Shown here: positions 1-8,271 of the stretch, one piece after another
Position numbering within the stretch: the first letter of the stretch is position 1
Layout of the letters: each line of letters opens with the position of its first letter
Source: DASRCB01 sp035653295
GTDB lineage: Bacteria > Acidobacteriota > Terriglobia > Bryobacterales > Bryobacteraceae
Length of the DNA: 28,915 nucleotides
Assembly (NCBI GenBank): GCA_035653295.1
Contig: DASRCB010000055.1
Coordinates: forward strand, 1-28,915
Direction of reading: 5' to 3'
Made by a program: the position numbers and the translations under genes
Notes under the pieces: generated by a model
The model's database searches: none
The model's input: only the letters and a program-made list of their open reading frames with translations
What the model was told of the DNA's origin: nothing

Positions 1-305
1 CGGACGTCAGAGTGAATTCCTCGCGCCAGATTCCGAGTAGCGCGTCATCCGCCCGGTGGAGCTATGCGGCTAGAAGCCGCCTTCCGTGATCTGGGAACAC
101 GAGCAATTCATCTGCGACAGAATGGAGGAGTGTTTTGGTCACGCTCCGACCGGTAGCTGACGACCGAATGCTGAGAGGCTGAAAGGGAGCGTAACGCGCC
201 GCACTGCGCCTTCGTCGGTGTTGTAATATTTTAGTGTTCTCCAATTAGCCGAGATCTTAACCAAATTCGAAACGGCGTCGATCCGTCTGAATTTGCGACC
301 AATCC
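1..305. other. Leading gene-free stretch
   Basis: No convincing gene was found here. A short minus-strand reading frame at 62-244 is arginine-rich and has no family features. A perfect hairpin (GCGGCT, loop AGA, AGCCGC) lies at 66-80; it has no T-run, so a terminator role is weak. Any promoter for the gene starting at 306 should lie in the AT-rich part around 220-300, but no unambiguous -35/-10 pair stands out. Confidence 0.5.
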
Positions 306-883
306 ATGGAACGCGAACAACTCGTCACAGCGCTTCAGAGCCTCAGTGCGAAGCGCTTCCTGGAGGAGCACGTATTCGACTGTGTTCCTCACGTTTTTGC
401 GGGCGACCGGTCGGCCTATGTGTCATGGAAACGAATTCTGGGCGCTAATATCGACGTTGACCCTGCGTGTTTAACGGTCGTCGGCAGTGCGGCCGTAGGC
501 TGCAGCCTCAATCCTACAAAGAACCTAAAGGCGTTCGATTCAGATTCCGACGTCGATGTGGCCGTTATCTCTAGCTATCACTTCACCATCGCGTGGCGCT
601 ATCTACGCCTTAATAGCGTCCGCCGTCTAAGCCTTGATCCGAAGAGCGCAACGCGTGGGACGACCACGTTACGCGCCTGATCTACTGGGGCACGATCGCG
701 ACCGACAAACTTCTGGGTGTGCTGCCCTTTGGGCGCGAGTGGTTAAAAGCACTGGCAGCAATGGGCCTCGTTGACCCTACGAAGGGAAGAGATGTAAATC
801 TGCGCATTTACGCCGACTATGAAGCTTTACGTGCGTACCAGGTCCTCTCGGTCAAGAACGTCCGCGATTTCTTATACATGTGA
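306..883 (+). pseudogene. Frameshifted nucleotidyltransferase (MNT/CD-NTase-like fold)
   Basis: The first frame runs from ATG 306 and would stop at 680. It carries the polymerase-beta-type nucleotidyltransferase signature: Gly60-Ser61, then Asp82-x-Asp84 in the string SDSDVDVAVIS. At about 639-641 the coding signal moves to another frame, which reads EERNAWDDHVTRLIYWG and continues without a stop to TGA 881-883. Adding one base after position 640 restores LDPEERNAWDD and gives a protein of about 192 residues. The gene therefore appears to have lost one base, by mutation or sequencing error. Its restored end overlaps the DUF262 gene start by 4 bp (GTGA), which shows the two were built to be translated together. 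The nucleotide substrate and target cannot be told from sequence. The insertion between GS and DxD is longer than in minimal MNT proteins. Confidence 0.7.
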
Positions 884-1962
884 AGCCTATGCAGCGCTAT
901 TTGAATACTACTCACCGGTCTGCTGTTTGGTTCAAAAAGACCTTCGACGCGGGCGATCTCGTCATTAAGCCACCGTTTCAGCGGAACCCGGTCTGGTCGC
1001 TGCGCCAGAAAAGCTCGCTCATCGACACAATTCTTCTGGAGTACCCGATTCCGGAGCTGTACATGCAGGAAGTCACTGACGCGGACGGCAACCAGAAGCA
1101 CATCCTTGTGGACGGCCAGCAGCGTATTCGTGCCGTCTTGGCCTTTGTCGCAGGCGAATTTGACCTCGAGGAGGAGAGCCCCAATTGGGCTGGATTAGGA
1201 TTCGAAGACTTGTCCCAACAGGACCGTAAGAAGCTCTTTGAATACAACTTCGTTGTAAGGCTCTTGCCGGACATGCCGGACGAGGAAGTTCGTGCGATCT
1301 TCCAGCGCGTCAACAAAAACACGACAACGCTTAACGCTCAGGAACTTCGCCACGCCACGTATTGGGGGCCCTTTATCAAGCTCATGGAAGAGGTCTCCGA
1401 TTACGACTTCTGGAGCACCGCCGGATTGTTCTCCGCGAACGACCGGCGCCGCATGCTCGATGTCGAGTTCATCAGTGAGATCGCCGTAGCTGCCCTCGCC
1501 GGGCTTCAAAACAAAAAAAGACGGCTGGAAGAGTTCTATCAGCAATTCGAGACGAGCTTCGAAGACGAAGAAAAGCTCCGCACGATCTTCGTACGTGTGC
1601 TCGGGGAGATTGACCAGCTGTTTCCCGATTTCGCGAAAACGCGGTGGCGGAAAAAATCTGACTTCTATACCCTGTTTGTGAAGCTCGCGAAGCATTCGGC
1701 CCAGCTTCCGCTGTCTGCCGACAAACGCGGCCAGGCTGCGGCGTATCTGAGAAACTTGGCCAACGACGTTGACAAACTCATCAGCGACGGTCCTTCCCAG
1801 CTTGGACTTGTCGAGAGGGAGGGGTGGACCGCAGAAGACGAGCAGTCAAATAAACGCGCCCATGAATACCTTGCGAACGTCGAGCGCGCTGCTTCGGACC
1901 TCGGTGCACGCCGCGAACGTGAACGGCTCCTCGATGAACTGCTCGCACCCGTATTCACATAA
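880..1962 (+). CDS. DUF262 (GmrS/ParB-Srx-like) protein
   Basis: A 360-residue protein starting at GTG 880, which overlaps the stop of the upstream nucleotidyltransferase gene. An in-frame ATG lies at 889. The N-terminal domain has the DUF262 hallmarks FQRNPVW (residues 33-39) and DGQQR (78-82). In DUF262 proteins such as GmrSD, BrxU and SspE this ParB-like fold binds and hydrolyses nucleotides. Those restriction enzymes also carry a DUF1524 HNH nuclease domain. None is visible here: the C-terminal half (about 180-360) is charged and helical without an H-N-H pattern. A DUF262 protein without its nuclease, coupled to a nucleotidyltransferase, suggests a small accessory system, possibly defence, but that role is inferred. 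Base composition looks less GC-rich than downstream genes. Confidence 0.88.
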   Translation: MKPMQRYLNTTHRSAVWFKKTFDAGDLVIKPPFQRNPVWSLRQKSSLIDTILLEYPIPELYMQEVTDADGNQKHILVDGQQRIRAVLAFVAGEFDLEEESPNWAGLGFEDLSQQDRKKLFEYNFVVRLLPDMPDEEVRAIFQRVNKNTTTLNAQELRHATYWGPFIKLMEEVSDYDFWSTAGLFSANDRRRMLDVEFISEIAVAALAGLQNKKRRLEEFYQQFETSFEDEEKLRTIFVRVLGEIDQLFPDFAKTRWRKKSDFYTLFVKLAKHSAQLPLSADKRGQAAAYLRNLANDVDKLISDGPSQLGLVEREGWTAEDEQSNKRAHEYLANVERAASDLGARRERERLLDELLAPVFT

Positions 1963-1983
1963 TAACTATGCGGATTCGGAACG

Positions 1984-2226
1984 ATGCACGCGCTTGTACG
2001 CCTCTCCGAACGCTCCGTCCAGTTAGTCGGCTACTCGGACATTGGGGACCTGAAGATTGTGATTGCGGAATATGGGGAACAGTGGACAGGGACCGGGATC
2101 CAAGCCACAGGGATTCTCAGTGGAGAGGAGCAACCGATGCACCGATTGCTCGCCTCCGCTCGTCGCCTATTTGCTCGCTTTGCTGATGCCGGCTTTCACT
2201 GCATCCGCCGTACGGATCCGGGCTGA
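1984..2226 (+). CDS. Possible small protein after DUF262 gene
   Basis: An 80-residue frame starting 21 bp after the DUF262 stop. I do not recognise a family. Its composition is protein-like: an alternating hydrophobic stretch (LKIVIAEYGEQW) and an arginine-rich amphipathic C-terminal helix (LLASARRLFARFADAGF). There is no clear Shine-Dalgarno sequence. It could be the third gene of the nucleotidyltransferase/DUF262 unit, or a chance frame in GC-rich DNA. Confidence 0.35.
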   Translation: MHALVRLSERSVQLVGYSDIGDLKIVIAEYGEQWTGTGIQATGILSGEEQPMHRLLASARRLFARFADAGFHCIRRTDPG

Positions 2227-2296
2227 GGAACCTCCCATGGCGCTGGAGTAAGATCTGCTCATGGCATAGTCCCGCCCCGTCCTGGCGGTCGCAGGG

Positions 2297-2749
2297 TCAG
2301 CGGTGCATAACGTATTTCGATGTCGCACGTCTTCGCCACCACATGCCTGCTGAGTAGCAGCAGCAGGCCCATGTCGGATAAGTGAGAAGCAGTCCCAATG
2401 ACGCCTCGCCTCGTCCAGGTCCACGGACGAAGAAAAAAACGTACCAAGCGGACCCGATACCGCCAATGGAGATCTGCCATATGATTGCAAGGCACTCAAG
2501 AACTGCCGGAATGACCCACACCCATCGCCCCTCCCGGGCGGTAACCGGCGCAAACGCGTAGATTGCGATCGCCAATGTCATGGCTAACGCTGCGACGAAG
2601 GCGTAACTGAAGAGTTGGGCTAACAACGTATCCCGCAGCTCAACTACGCTTGCCAGGATCGTGAAGACGATCATTGGCCCGCACACTGCCGCGGCGAGTT
2701 GCGAGGCCCACCGCCAGAACGAGAACTCACGCTGAAGTTCGTCAAACAT
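2297..2749 (-). CDS. Four-helix integral membrane protein, unknown function
   Basis: A 150-residue protein with four hydrophobic segments at about 14-36, 41-67, 76-96 and 117-138. A short charged N-terminus (MFDELQREFSFWRW) precedes the first, and a basic C-terminus (WWRRRATSKYVMHR) follows the last. Small acidobacterial membrane proteins with this plan are common and mostly uncharacterised. It faces the accessory genes convergently and stands alone on its strand. The ribosome binding site is weak. I see no catalytic or transport motif and do not assign a function. Confidence 0.65.
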   Translation of the reverse strand: MFDELQREFSFWRWASQLAAAVCGPMIVFTILASVVELRDTLLAQLFSYAFVAALAMTLAIAIYAFAPVTAREGRWVWVIPAVLECLAIIWQISIGGIGSAWYVFFFVRGPGRGEASLGLLLTYPTWACCCYSAGMWWRRRATSKYVMHR

Positions 2750-3077
2750 GCGCGTCCCGTTAAGCGTGGAGGTGTCGCCCGTCGCCTATGCTGATTCGGG
2801 CGGGTCGAGTCGACATATTTCCGGGCGTGTGGCGCGACACCCCAGTAGTACCATGCGCCGCCCGGGCCATAACTGATTCCTGCCTCCCTTGAATGCTATC
2901 TACGCTCGGGTTCGTGTCGGTGTGGCCGACCAAATTGCCCCACCGCTTTTGCCGGTGCTGGGACGGTGGGTTCTCGGGCGACCCGGTTGCGCGTAAGGCT
3001 GCCGCAACGACGGCGCCGCTTCTCGCGGCTGTGCAATCCGAGGTCGCGTCCGCGTTCGTATTGGTCAGGGGAGAACC
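2750..3077. other. Intergenic region before the FAD-monooxygenase gene
   Basis: A 328-base spacer between divergent genes, so it should hold both promoters. Short frames here have no family features. A small palindrome (GTCGA, G, TCGAC) lies at 2804-2814. A good ribosome binding site (AGGGGAG, about 3066-3072) sits just before ATG 3078. Confidence 0.4.
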
Positions 3078-4439
3078 ATGACCAATTCACTGCCTGTCCG
3101 CGGAGACGCCATCGTGATCGGCGGAAGCATGGCCGGCCTTCTGGCGGCTCGCGTGCTGTCCGACCATTACCGCCACGTTACGGTGATCGACCGGGACACT
3201 CTTCCCGAGTCGCGGGAGACCCGGCGCGGCGTGCCTCAGGGGCGGCACACCCACGGACTGCTGGCCGGCGGCGCGCGGGCTCTGGAAACGCTTTTCCCCG
3301 GAATCACCGAGCAGGCGGTCGCCGGCGGGGCGTTGTGCGGCGACATCCTCGGGGACGGCCGCTGGTTCCTCGAGGGTGGACCTCACGTGCGGTTCAACAG
3401 CGGACTGCGGGGGCTGCTGCTGAGCCGGCCGTTCCTGGAAGGCGTGATTCGCGAAAACGTCCGTCGCATGGAAAATGTGGAGTTTCGGGATAATTGCGAC
3501 GTCACCGGCCTCCTCACGGAAAACACACAGGTAACCGGGGTCCGCCTCGGCGAGCAGGGAATTCCCGCCGATCTTGTGGTGGACACAGCGGGCCGGGGCT
3601 CTCATTCCCTTCAATGGCTGGCCGCAATGGGGTTTGCGACGCCGCAGGAGGAGCGTGTCGAGGTCAGCCTGGCATACACCACGCGATGGTTCCGGCGGCA
3701 TCCCGCGGACCTCAACGGCGACGTGGCGATCATCATCCCTCCGACGCCCTCGGGGAAACGCGGCGGGGTCATGCTCGCCCAGGAAGGCGACCGCTGGACG
3801 GTAACCCTGATCTCCCACTTCGGGCCGCCCGCGCCCGCCGAACTCGACGGCTTTATCGAATACGCGCAAACGCTCCCGGCGCCGTATATCCACGAAGTTG
3901 TGCGGCGCGCCGAGCCACTGAACGAGCCGTTTATCTCGCGTTTTTCGGCGAGCGTGCGCCGCCATTATGAAAAGCTCAGCGGATTTCCCGAGGGTTATCT
4001 CGTAATGGGCGACGCAATTGCCAGCTTTAATCCCATTTACGGCCAGGGCATGACGGTTGCGGCGCTGGAGGCGGTGGAGTTGCAGCGGGTTCTGGCGGGC
4101 GGGACGTCCGATCTGGCCCGCCGGTTCTTCGCGCGGGCCGGAAAAGTGGTGGATACGCCGTGGGCGATTGCCGCCGGGAACGACCTGCGCATGAAGGAGG
4201 CGACCGGCCGGCGCACCGCGGGCATCAAGGTCATCAACGCCTATATGGCGAAGCTGCACAAAGCGGCGCACCACGATCCCGCGGTCGCCCTGGCATTTCA
4301 CAATGTGGCGAACCTGCTCGCGGCTCCGCCCAGCGTGTTGCATCCGCGAATCGCGGCAAGGGTGTTGTGGGGAAATCTGCGATCCAGACCGGGCGAGGCG
4401 CCGCTCGCACGTGCAGCGCAGGCCGGGAGCATGCGATGA
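3078..4439 (+). CDS. FAD-dependent monooxygenase/oxidoreductase
   Basis: A 453-residue flavoprotein of the group that includes p-hydroxybenzoate hydroxylase, geranylgeranyl reductase and flavin-dependent halogenases. The N-terminal Rossmann fold has a dinucleotide motif (IGGSMAG, about residues 14-20) followed by the acidic ribose-binding residue in VTVIDRD. The second FAD motif, a GD pair at about 311-312, is followed by the glycine-rich YGQGM. The family uses FAD and NAD(P)H to oxidise, or in some branches reduce, hydrophobic substrates. The start is supported by a strong AGGGGAG ribosome binding site. Its stop overlaps the next ATG by 4 bp (ATGA), so it is coupled to an epoxide hydrolase. 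This suggests that the flavoprotein makes an epoxide which the hydrolase opens; the substrate is unknown. Confidence 0.9.
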   Translation: MTNSLPVRGDAIVIGGSMAGLLAARVLSDHYRHVTVIDRDTLPESRETRRGVPQGRHTHGLLAGGARALETLFPGITEQAVAGGALCGDILGDGRWFLEGGPHVRFNSGLRGLLLSRPFLEGVIRENVRRMENVEFRDNCDVTGLLTENTQVTGVRLGEQGIPADLVVDTAGRGSHSLQWLAAMGFATPQEERVEVSLAYTTRWFRRHPADLNGDVAIIIPPTPSGKRGGVMLAQEGDRWTVTLISHFGPPAPAELDGFIEYAQTLPAPYIHEVVRRAEPLNEPFISRFSASVRRHYEKLSGFPEGYLVMGDAIASFNPIYGQGMTVAALEAVELQRVLAGGTSDLARRFFARAGKVVDTPWAIAAGNDLRMKEATGRRTAGIKVINAYMAKLHKAAHHDPAVALAFHNVANLLAAPPSVLHPRIAARVLWGNLRSRPGEAPLARAAQAGSMR

Positions 4440-5428
4440 AAACCACGTCGGTGGAAACGAACGGGATCCGGATGCAGGTGCGCGAAGCCGGCGCCGGACC
4501 GCTCGTGGTCCTGCTGCACGGATTCCCGGAACTGGGTTACTCGTGGCGGCACCAGATTGCAGCGCTGGCCGACGCCGGGTATCGCGTGGTGGCGCCGGAT
4601 CAGCGCGGCTATGGAGGAACGGACAGGCCCGCGGCGCCCGAAGCCTACACCTTGTGCCATCTGGCGGGCGATATCGTGGGCCTGGTGCACGCGCTCGGCG
4701 AGGAGCGCGCGGCGGTCATCGGACACGACTGGGGATCGGCCGTCGCGTGGACCTGCGCTCTTCTTCGGCCGGACATCTTTCAGGCGCTCGGGTTACTGAG
4801 CGTGCCATACCTGTCCGAATTCTGGGGCGGCCCGCCGCCGAGCGCGATCATGAAGCAGCTGCTCGCCGGCGGTCAGATGCTGTACCAGCTCTATTTCCAG
4901 GAGCCCGGGAAGGCGGATGCGGACCTTGCTCAGGACCCGCGGCGATCGCTGCTGGGGTTGTTCGCGGGCGCAGGCGGCGGTATGCCGGTGGAGCGCCGCT
5001 GGAGATTCCTGTATCCGGCTTCGGAGGCGTTTCTCGATACGCTGCCGAAGGTGGACAAGCTGCCGACATGGTTAAGCGAAGAGGAGCTGCGCTTCTTCGT
5101 CGCCGAGTTCACCCGGACGGGGTTTACCGGCGGCCTGAACTGGTATCGCAACATGGATCGTGACGGCGAACTGCTCGCTTTCCTTGCGGGTTCGAAGATA
5201 AGGCAGCCATCGATCTTTATGGCGGGGGAGGAAGATCTGGTGATCGGGATGTATCGCCGGGATTACGAACGCCTCGAAGAGACCATGCCCGGGCTGACGC
5301 AGAAGACGATCGTGCCGGGCGCCGGTCACTGGATTCAGCAGGAGTGTCCTGGCGAGGTAACCGGGCGTCTGCTGCATTTCCTTTTCACTACGTACCCGGC
5401 GGGCACGGCGCGGGGGATGGAGGCTTAA
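4436..5428 (+). CDS. Alpha/beta-fold epoxide hydrolase
   Basis: A 330-residue soluble epoxide hydrolase of the alpha/beta-hydrolase fold. Visible features are the oxyanion motif HGFP (28-31), nucleophile Asp98 in GHDWGS, a lid tyrosine in the YFQEPG segment (about Tyr153), a second candidate in NWYRN (Tyr237), the acid Asp267 in GEEDLVIG, and base His298 in GAGHWIQQE. Asp in place of Ser at the nucleophile elbow, together with the lid tyrosines, distinguishes epoxide hydrolases from esterases. The ATG at 4436 is preferred over upstream in-frame starts because it gives the normal family N-terminus and a 4-bp ATGA overlap with the monooxygenase gene. A haloalkane dehalogenase is less likely, because the HGFPE and lid-tyrosine pattern favours epoxides. 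Confidence 0.92.
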   Translation: MKTTSVETNGIRMQVREAGAGPLVVLLHGFPELGYSWRHQIAALADAGYRVVAPDQRGYGGTDRPAAPEAYTLCHLAGDIVGLVHALGEERAAVIGHDWGSAVAWTCALLRPDIFQALGLLSVPYLSEFWGGPPPSAIMKQLLAGGQMLYQLYFQEPGKADADLAQDPRRSLLGLFAGAGGGMPVERRWRFLYPASEAFLDTLPKVDKLPTWLSEEELRFFVAEFTRTGFTGGLNWYRNMDRDGELLAFLAGSKIRQPSIFMAGEEDLVIGMYRRDYERLEETMPGLTQKTIVPGAGHWIQQECPGEVTGRLLHFLFTTYPAGTARGMEA

Positions 5429-5441
5429 GGATTTGGTCGGG

Positions 5442-5480
5442 GCAAGCCTCCGGCTTGCAGTGTGCAAGCCGAAGGCTTGC
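5442..5480. repeat. Paired palindromes GCAAGCC-N3-GGCTTGC
   Basis: Two hairpins with identical 7-bp arms stand side by side: GCAAGCC-TCC-GGCTTGC at 5442-5458 and GCAAGCC-GAA-GGCTTGC at 5464-5480. They lie just after the epoxide hydrolase stop, so a transcription-ending or mRNA-stabilising role is possible. Near-copies recur downstream of the permease gene at 8089-8247, which marks them as members of a dispersed REP-like family and not one-off terminators. Confidence 0.8.
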
Positions 5481-5610
5481 AGCACAATCGGCATTGCAGG
5501 CCACGGTGGTTTCCCATAAGCGGGCAGCGGGGGCGGGTCTTTTCGCGCCAAGGCGCTGGTTTGCCGAGGGCTGACGATCGGCCTTGAAATTGCGTTTCGC
5601 GGGGAAGCCC

Positions 5611-8064
5611 ATGCTCACGCCTTTGAAGCACGCTCTGCGCGTTCTGCGCAAAGACCCGGTGTTTACTCTCGTCGCGATCTGTTCGCTGGCTATCGGAATC
5701 GGCGCGACGTCGGCCATGTTCAGCTTCAGCGACGCGCTGCTCCTCCGCCCGCTTCCAGTGCCCGAACCGAACGGCGTGATCGACGTGACCACCGCCGGGA
5801 CGAACGCATTCGGCTCGAACGCGAATTTGTCGTATCCCGATTACGTCGATCTGCGGGACCGGAACCGGAGTTTCAGCGGCCTGTTCGCAGCGTCGCTGGG
5901 CGCGTTCGGGTTCAGCCGGGACGCGAACGCGCTTCCCAGGACAAAGTTCGGCTTTTTTGTTTCCGGCAATATGTTCCGCGTGCTTGGTGTGGAGCCGGTG
6001 ATGGGGCGAGGCTTCCGGGATGACGAAGACCAGGCGCCAGGGCGCGATCCCGTCGTGGTGCTGGCGCACGATTTCTGGGTTCGCGAACTTGGCGGGAATC
6101 CCGCGGTGCTGGGCTCTAAGATCCGGCTGAACGGGATCGATCTGACCGTGATCGGAGTCGCGCCGGAGCACTTCACCGGCATCGATCAGGTGCTTCGCCC
6201 GGCCTTTTTCGTGCCCCTGGCGATGTCGCCTCGGCTCACGCAAGCCGACAACCTCACCAAACGGGATGTGCGCTGGCTGGCGGTGAAAGGAAGGCTCCGG
6301 TCCGGCGTGACGCTGGCGCAGTCGCAGGCCGATGTGGACGCCATCGTGGCGCAGTTGAGACGCAATTTTCCCGACAGCAACCGAAACCAGCGCCTGGAAG
6401 TTCAGACCGAGCTGCACTTCCGCATCGCGCAGAATCCGCCGAATACAGCTCTGGTAGCCATGATGGGACTGCTGGCTCTGTGCGTGCTCGCGGTCGCCTG
6501 CGCCAATGTGGCCGGCCTGCTGCTCAGCCGCGCTAAGGCGCGGGCGCGGGAAATCGCGGTGCGGCTGGCGATCGGCGCGGGACGCGGCGCGCTGATCCGG
6601 CAGCTGCTGCTGGAGAACATGCTGCTGGCTATCGGGGGTGGGATTGCGGGGATCGCGATCGCTTATGGCGGCGCGAGATTCTTCGGCAGCATACCGATCC
6701 CCAGCGATCTGCCGATCGTGCTCGATGTGACCGTGGACCGGCGTGTGCTGCTGTTCACCCTGATCCTTTCGCTGATCAGCACGCTACTGTTCGGGCTCAC
6801 GCCGGCGCTGCGCATCACGCGGCCGGATCTGGCGCGCTCGCTGAGGCAGAGAGACGCGGATAACGAGGGCGGGCATCGCATCTGGGGCCGGAACGTGATC
6901 GTTTCGGGGCAAGTGGCGCTCTCGCTGGTGCTGCTGATCGTCTCCGCGGTTCTGCTGAAGGGCTTCAATGACGAGCTCATGCAGGGGCCTGGGTTCCGCA
7001 CCGATCACCTTTATCTCACCAGCATCGATACGCAGGTGGCTCATTATTCCGATGAGCAGACGCAGCTCTTCTATCGGAACCTGCTCGAGCGCGTGCGCAC
7101 CGCTCCCGGCGTGCGCGCGGCGACGCTCACCAGTGTGGTGCCGATGATCGGGGGCGACAGCGTGCCGGTGATTCCCGAAGGCTACCAGTTCGCGCGCGGC
7201 GAGGAGAATATTCCCGTGTTCGATTCCTATGTCGGCGACGATTTTTTCAGCGTTATGGGGATGCGGCTGTTGCGGGGGCGCGCCATTCTGGAAACGGATC
7301 GGCAGAACACGCCGCTGGTCGCGGTGGTGAACGAGCATTTCGCGGCGCATTTCTGGCCGCATGCCGATGCGCTCGGGAAGCGCTTTCGGCTGCGGAATGC
7401 CTCCGGGCCGGCGGTGCAGATTGTGGGCATCGCGAAAGACTCGAAGTACTTCTGGATCGCCGAGCCGCCGCTCGATTACGTGTACCTTCCTTACCGGCAG
7501 AATCCGCGGACGGCTCTGACCGTGGTGGCGGAATCGAGCGCGCCGGACGCGGGAAATCTGGCGCCGGTGATCCGCAACGTGATCCACGCTTTGGACGCGA
7601 ACATGCCCGTGTTCGACGCGCGGACGATGGCGGATATTTATAACCAGCGCGCGGTGAAGACGCCGCGCATGATCGCGCAATCGGTTGCCGGGCTGGGCCT
7701 GATGGGACTGCTGCTGGCGATGGTGGGGCTGTACGGACTGGTGGCGTATTCGGTGAGCCGCCGCACACGCGAGATCGGGATTCGCATGGCCATCGGCTCG
7801 GAGCGATCGCAGGTGATCGTGATGGTGCTGCGCCAGGGCTTGATGCTGGGGCTGGCGGGCGTGGCGGCCGGGCTGGTGGTTGGTGTACTGGTATCGCGGA
7901 TGCTGACCTCCGCCTCGCTGTTTGTGGCCACGTTCCATCGTGTCGATACGCTGCTGTTCCCGGCCATCGCTATACCGCTGCTCGCGGTGACGGTGCTCGC
8001 GACGCTGCAGCCGGCGCTGCGCGCGTCGCACGTGGATCCGATTAAGGCTTTGCGGGAGGAATAG
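5611..8064 (+). CDS. ADOP-type ABC transporter permease (FtsX/MacB, duplicated)
   Basis: An approximately 817-residue permease of the acidobacterial duplicated orphan permease type. It has two MacB-like periplasmic core domains, each followed by an FtsX membrane domain. Hydrophobic segments include VFTLVAICSLAIGIG near the N-terminus, a mid-protein group (ALVAMMGLLALCVLAVACANVAG and the three that follow), and a C-terminal trio beginning GLGLMGLLLAMVGLYGLVAYSV. The motif after the first helix, SAMFSFSDALLLRPLPVPEP, is typical of ADOPs. No ATPase gene lies nearby, as is usual for this family, whose substrate is unknown. An in-frame TTG exists at 5584, but ATG 5611 has a better ribosome binding site (GGGGAA) and the standard N-terminus. 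Palindromic repeats flank the gene on both sides. Confidence 0.9.
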   Translation: MLTPLKHALRVLRKDPVFTLVAICSLAIGIGATSAMFSFSDALLLRPLPVPEPNGVIDVTTAGTNAFGSNANLSYPDYVDLRDRNRSFSGLFAASLGAFGFSRDANALPRTKFGFFVSGNMFRVLGVEPVMGRGFRDDEDQAPGRDPVVVLAHDFWVRELGGNPAVLGSKIRLNGIDLTVIGVAPEHFTGIDQVLRPAFFVPLAMSPRLTQADNLTKRDVRWLAVKGRLRSGVTLAQSQADVDAIVAQLRRNFPDSNRNQRLEVQTELHFRIAQNPPNTALVAMMGLLALCVLAVACANVAGLLLSRAKARAREIAVRLAIGAGRGALIRQLLLENMLLAIGGGIAGIAIAYGGARFFGSIPIPSDLPIVLDVTVDRRVLLFTLILSLISTLLFGLTPALRITRPDLARSLRQRDADNEGGHRIWGRNVIVSGQVALSLVLLIVSAVLLKGFNDELMQGPGFRTDHLYLTSIDTQVAHYSDEQTQLFYRNLLERVRTAPGVRAATLTSVVPMIGGDSVPVIPEGYQFARGEENIPVFDSYVGDDFFSVMGMRLLRGRAILETDRQNTPLVAVVNEHFAAHFWPHADALGKRFRLRNASGPAVQIVGIAKDSKYFWIAEPPLDYVYLPYRQNPRTALTVVAESSAPDAGNLAPVIRNVIHALDANMPVFDARTMADIYNQRAVKTPRMIAQSVAGLGLMGLLLAMVGLYGLVAYSVSRRTREIGIRMAIGSERSQVIVMVLRQGLMLGLAGVAAGLVVGVLVSRMLTSASLFVATFHRVDTLLFPAIAIPLLAVTVLATLQPALRASHVDPIKALREE

Positions 8065-8088
8065 CGGGCGGCGGTGGGCGGCTGAGGT

Positions 8089-8247
8089 CGTGCAAGCCAA
8101 AGGCTCGCACTACAAGGCGGGCTGAGAGCCCGCCGCAGGCCGAGGGCCTGCCCCCCATAATGCCCGGAGGGGTGAAGGCGAGACGGTCAGGCGTGGCGGC
8201 CTGAGAGACCGCCGCGTGCAAGCCAAAGGCTCGCACCACAAGGCGGG
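8089..8247. repeat. REP-like cluster of five hairpins
   Basis: A 33-bp unit beginning CGTGCAAGCCAAAGGCTCGC occurs at 8089-8121 and 8215-8247 with one mismatch. Between the two copies lie GGCGGGCT-GAG-AGCCCGCC (8116-8134), GCAGGCC-GAG-GGCCTGC (8135-8151) and an imperfect GGCGGCCT-GAG-AGACCGCC (8195-8213). Three hairpins therefore share a GAG loop and two share the GCAAGCC arm. The cluster fills most of the 207-bp gap between the permease and the YqgE-like gene. The shared arm links it to the pair at 5442-5480. Confidence 0.85.
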
Positions 8248-8271
8248 GCGGAAAAGCGAGAGAATCGTGTC

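Noticed and set aside
2893..3090. Small plus- and minus-strand frames before the FAD monooxygenase gene
   Set aside because: Low-complexity, with no family features or ribosome binding sites; the region more likely holds promoters.
3087..4343. A 418-codon minus-strand open frame opposite the FAD monooxygenase
   Set aside because: No recognisable motif, and the plus strand carries both FAD-binding motifs and a good ribosome binding site.
8089..8247. CRISPR array
   Set aside because: The repeats are palindromic, only two copies of the 33-bp unit exist, spacing is irregular and no cas gene is present.
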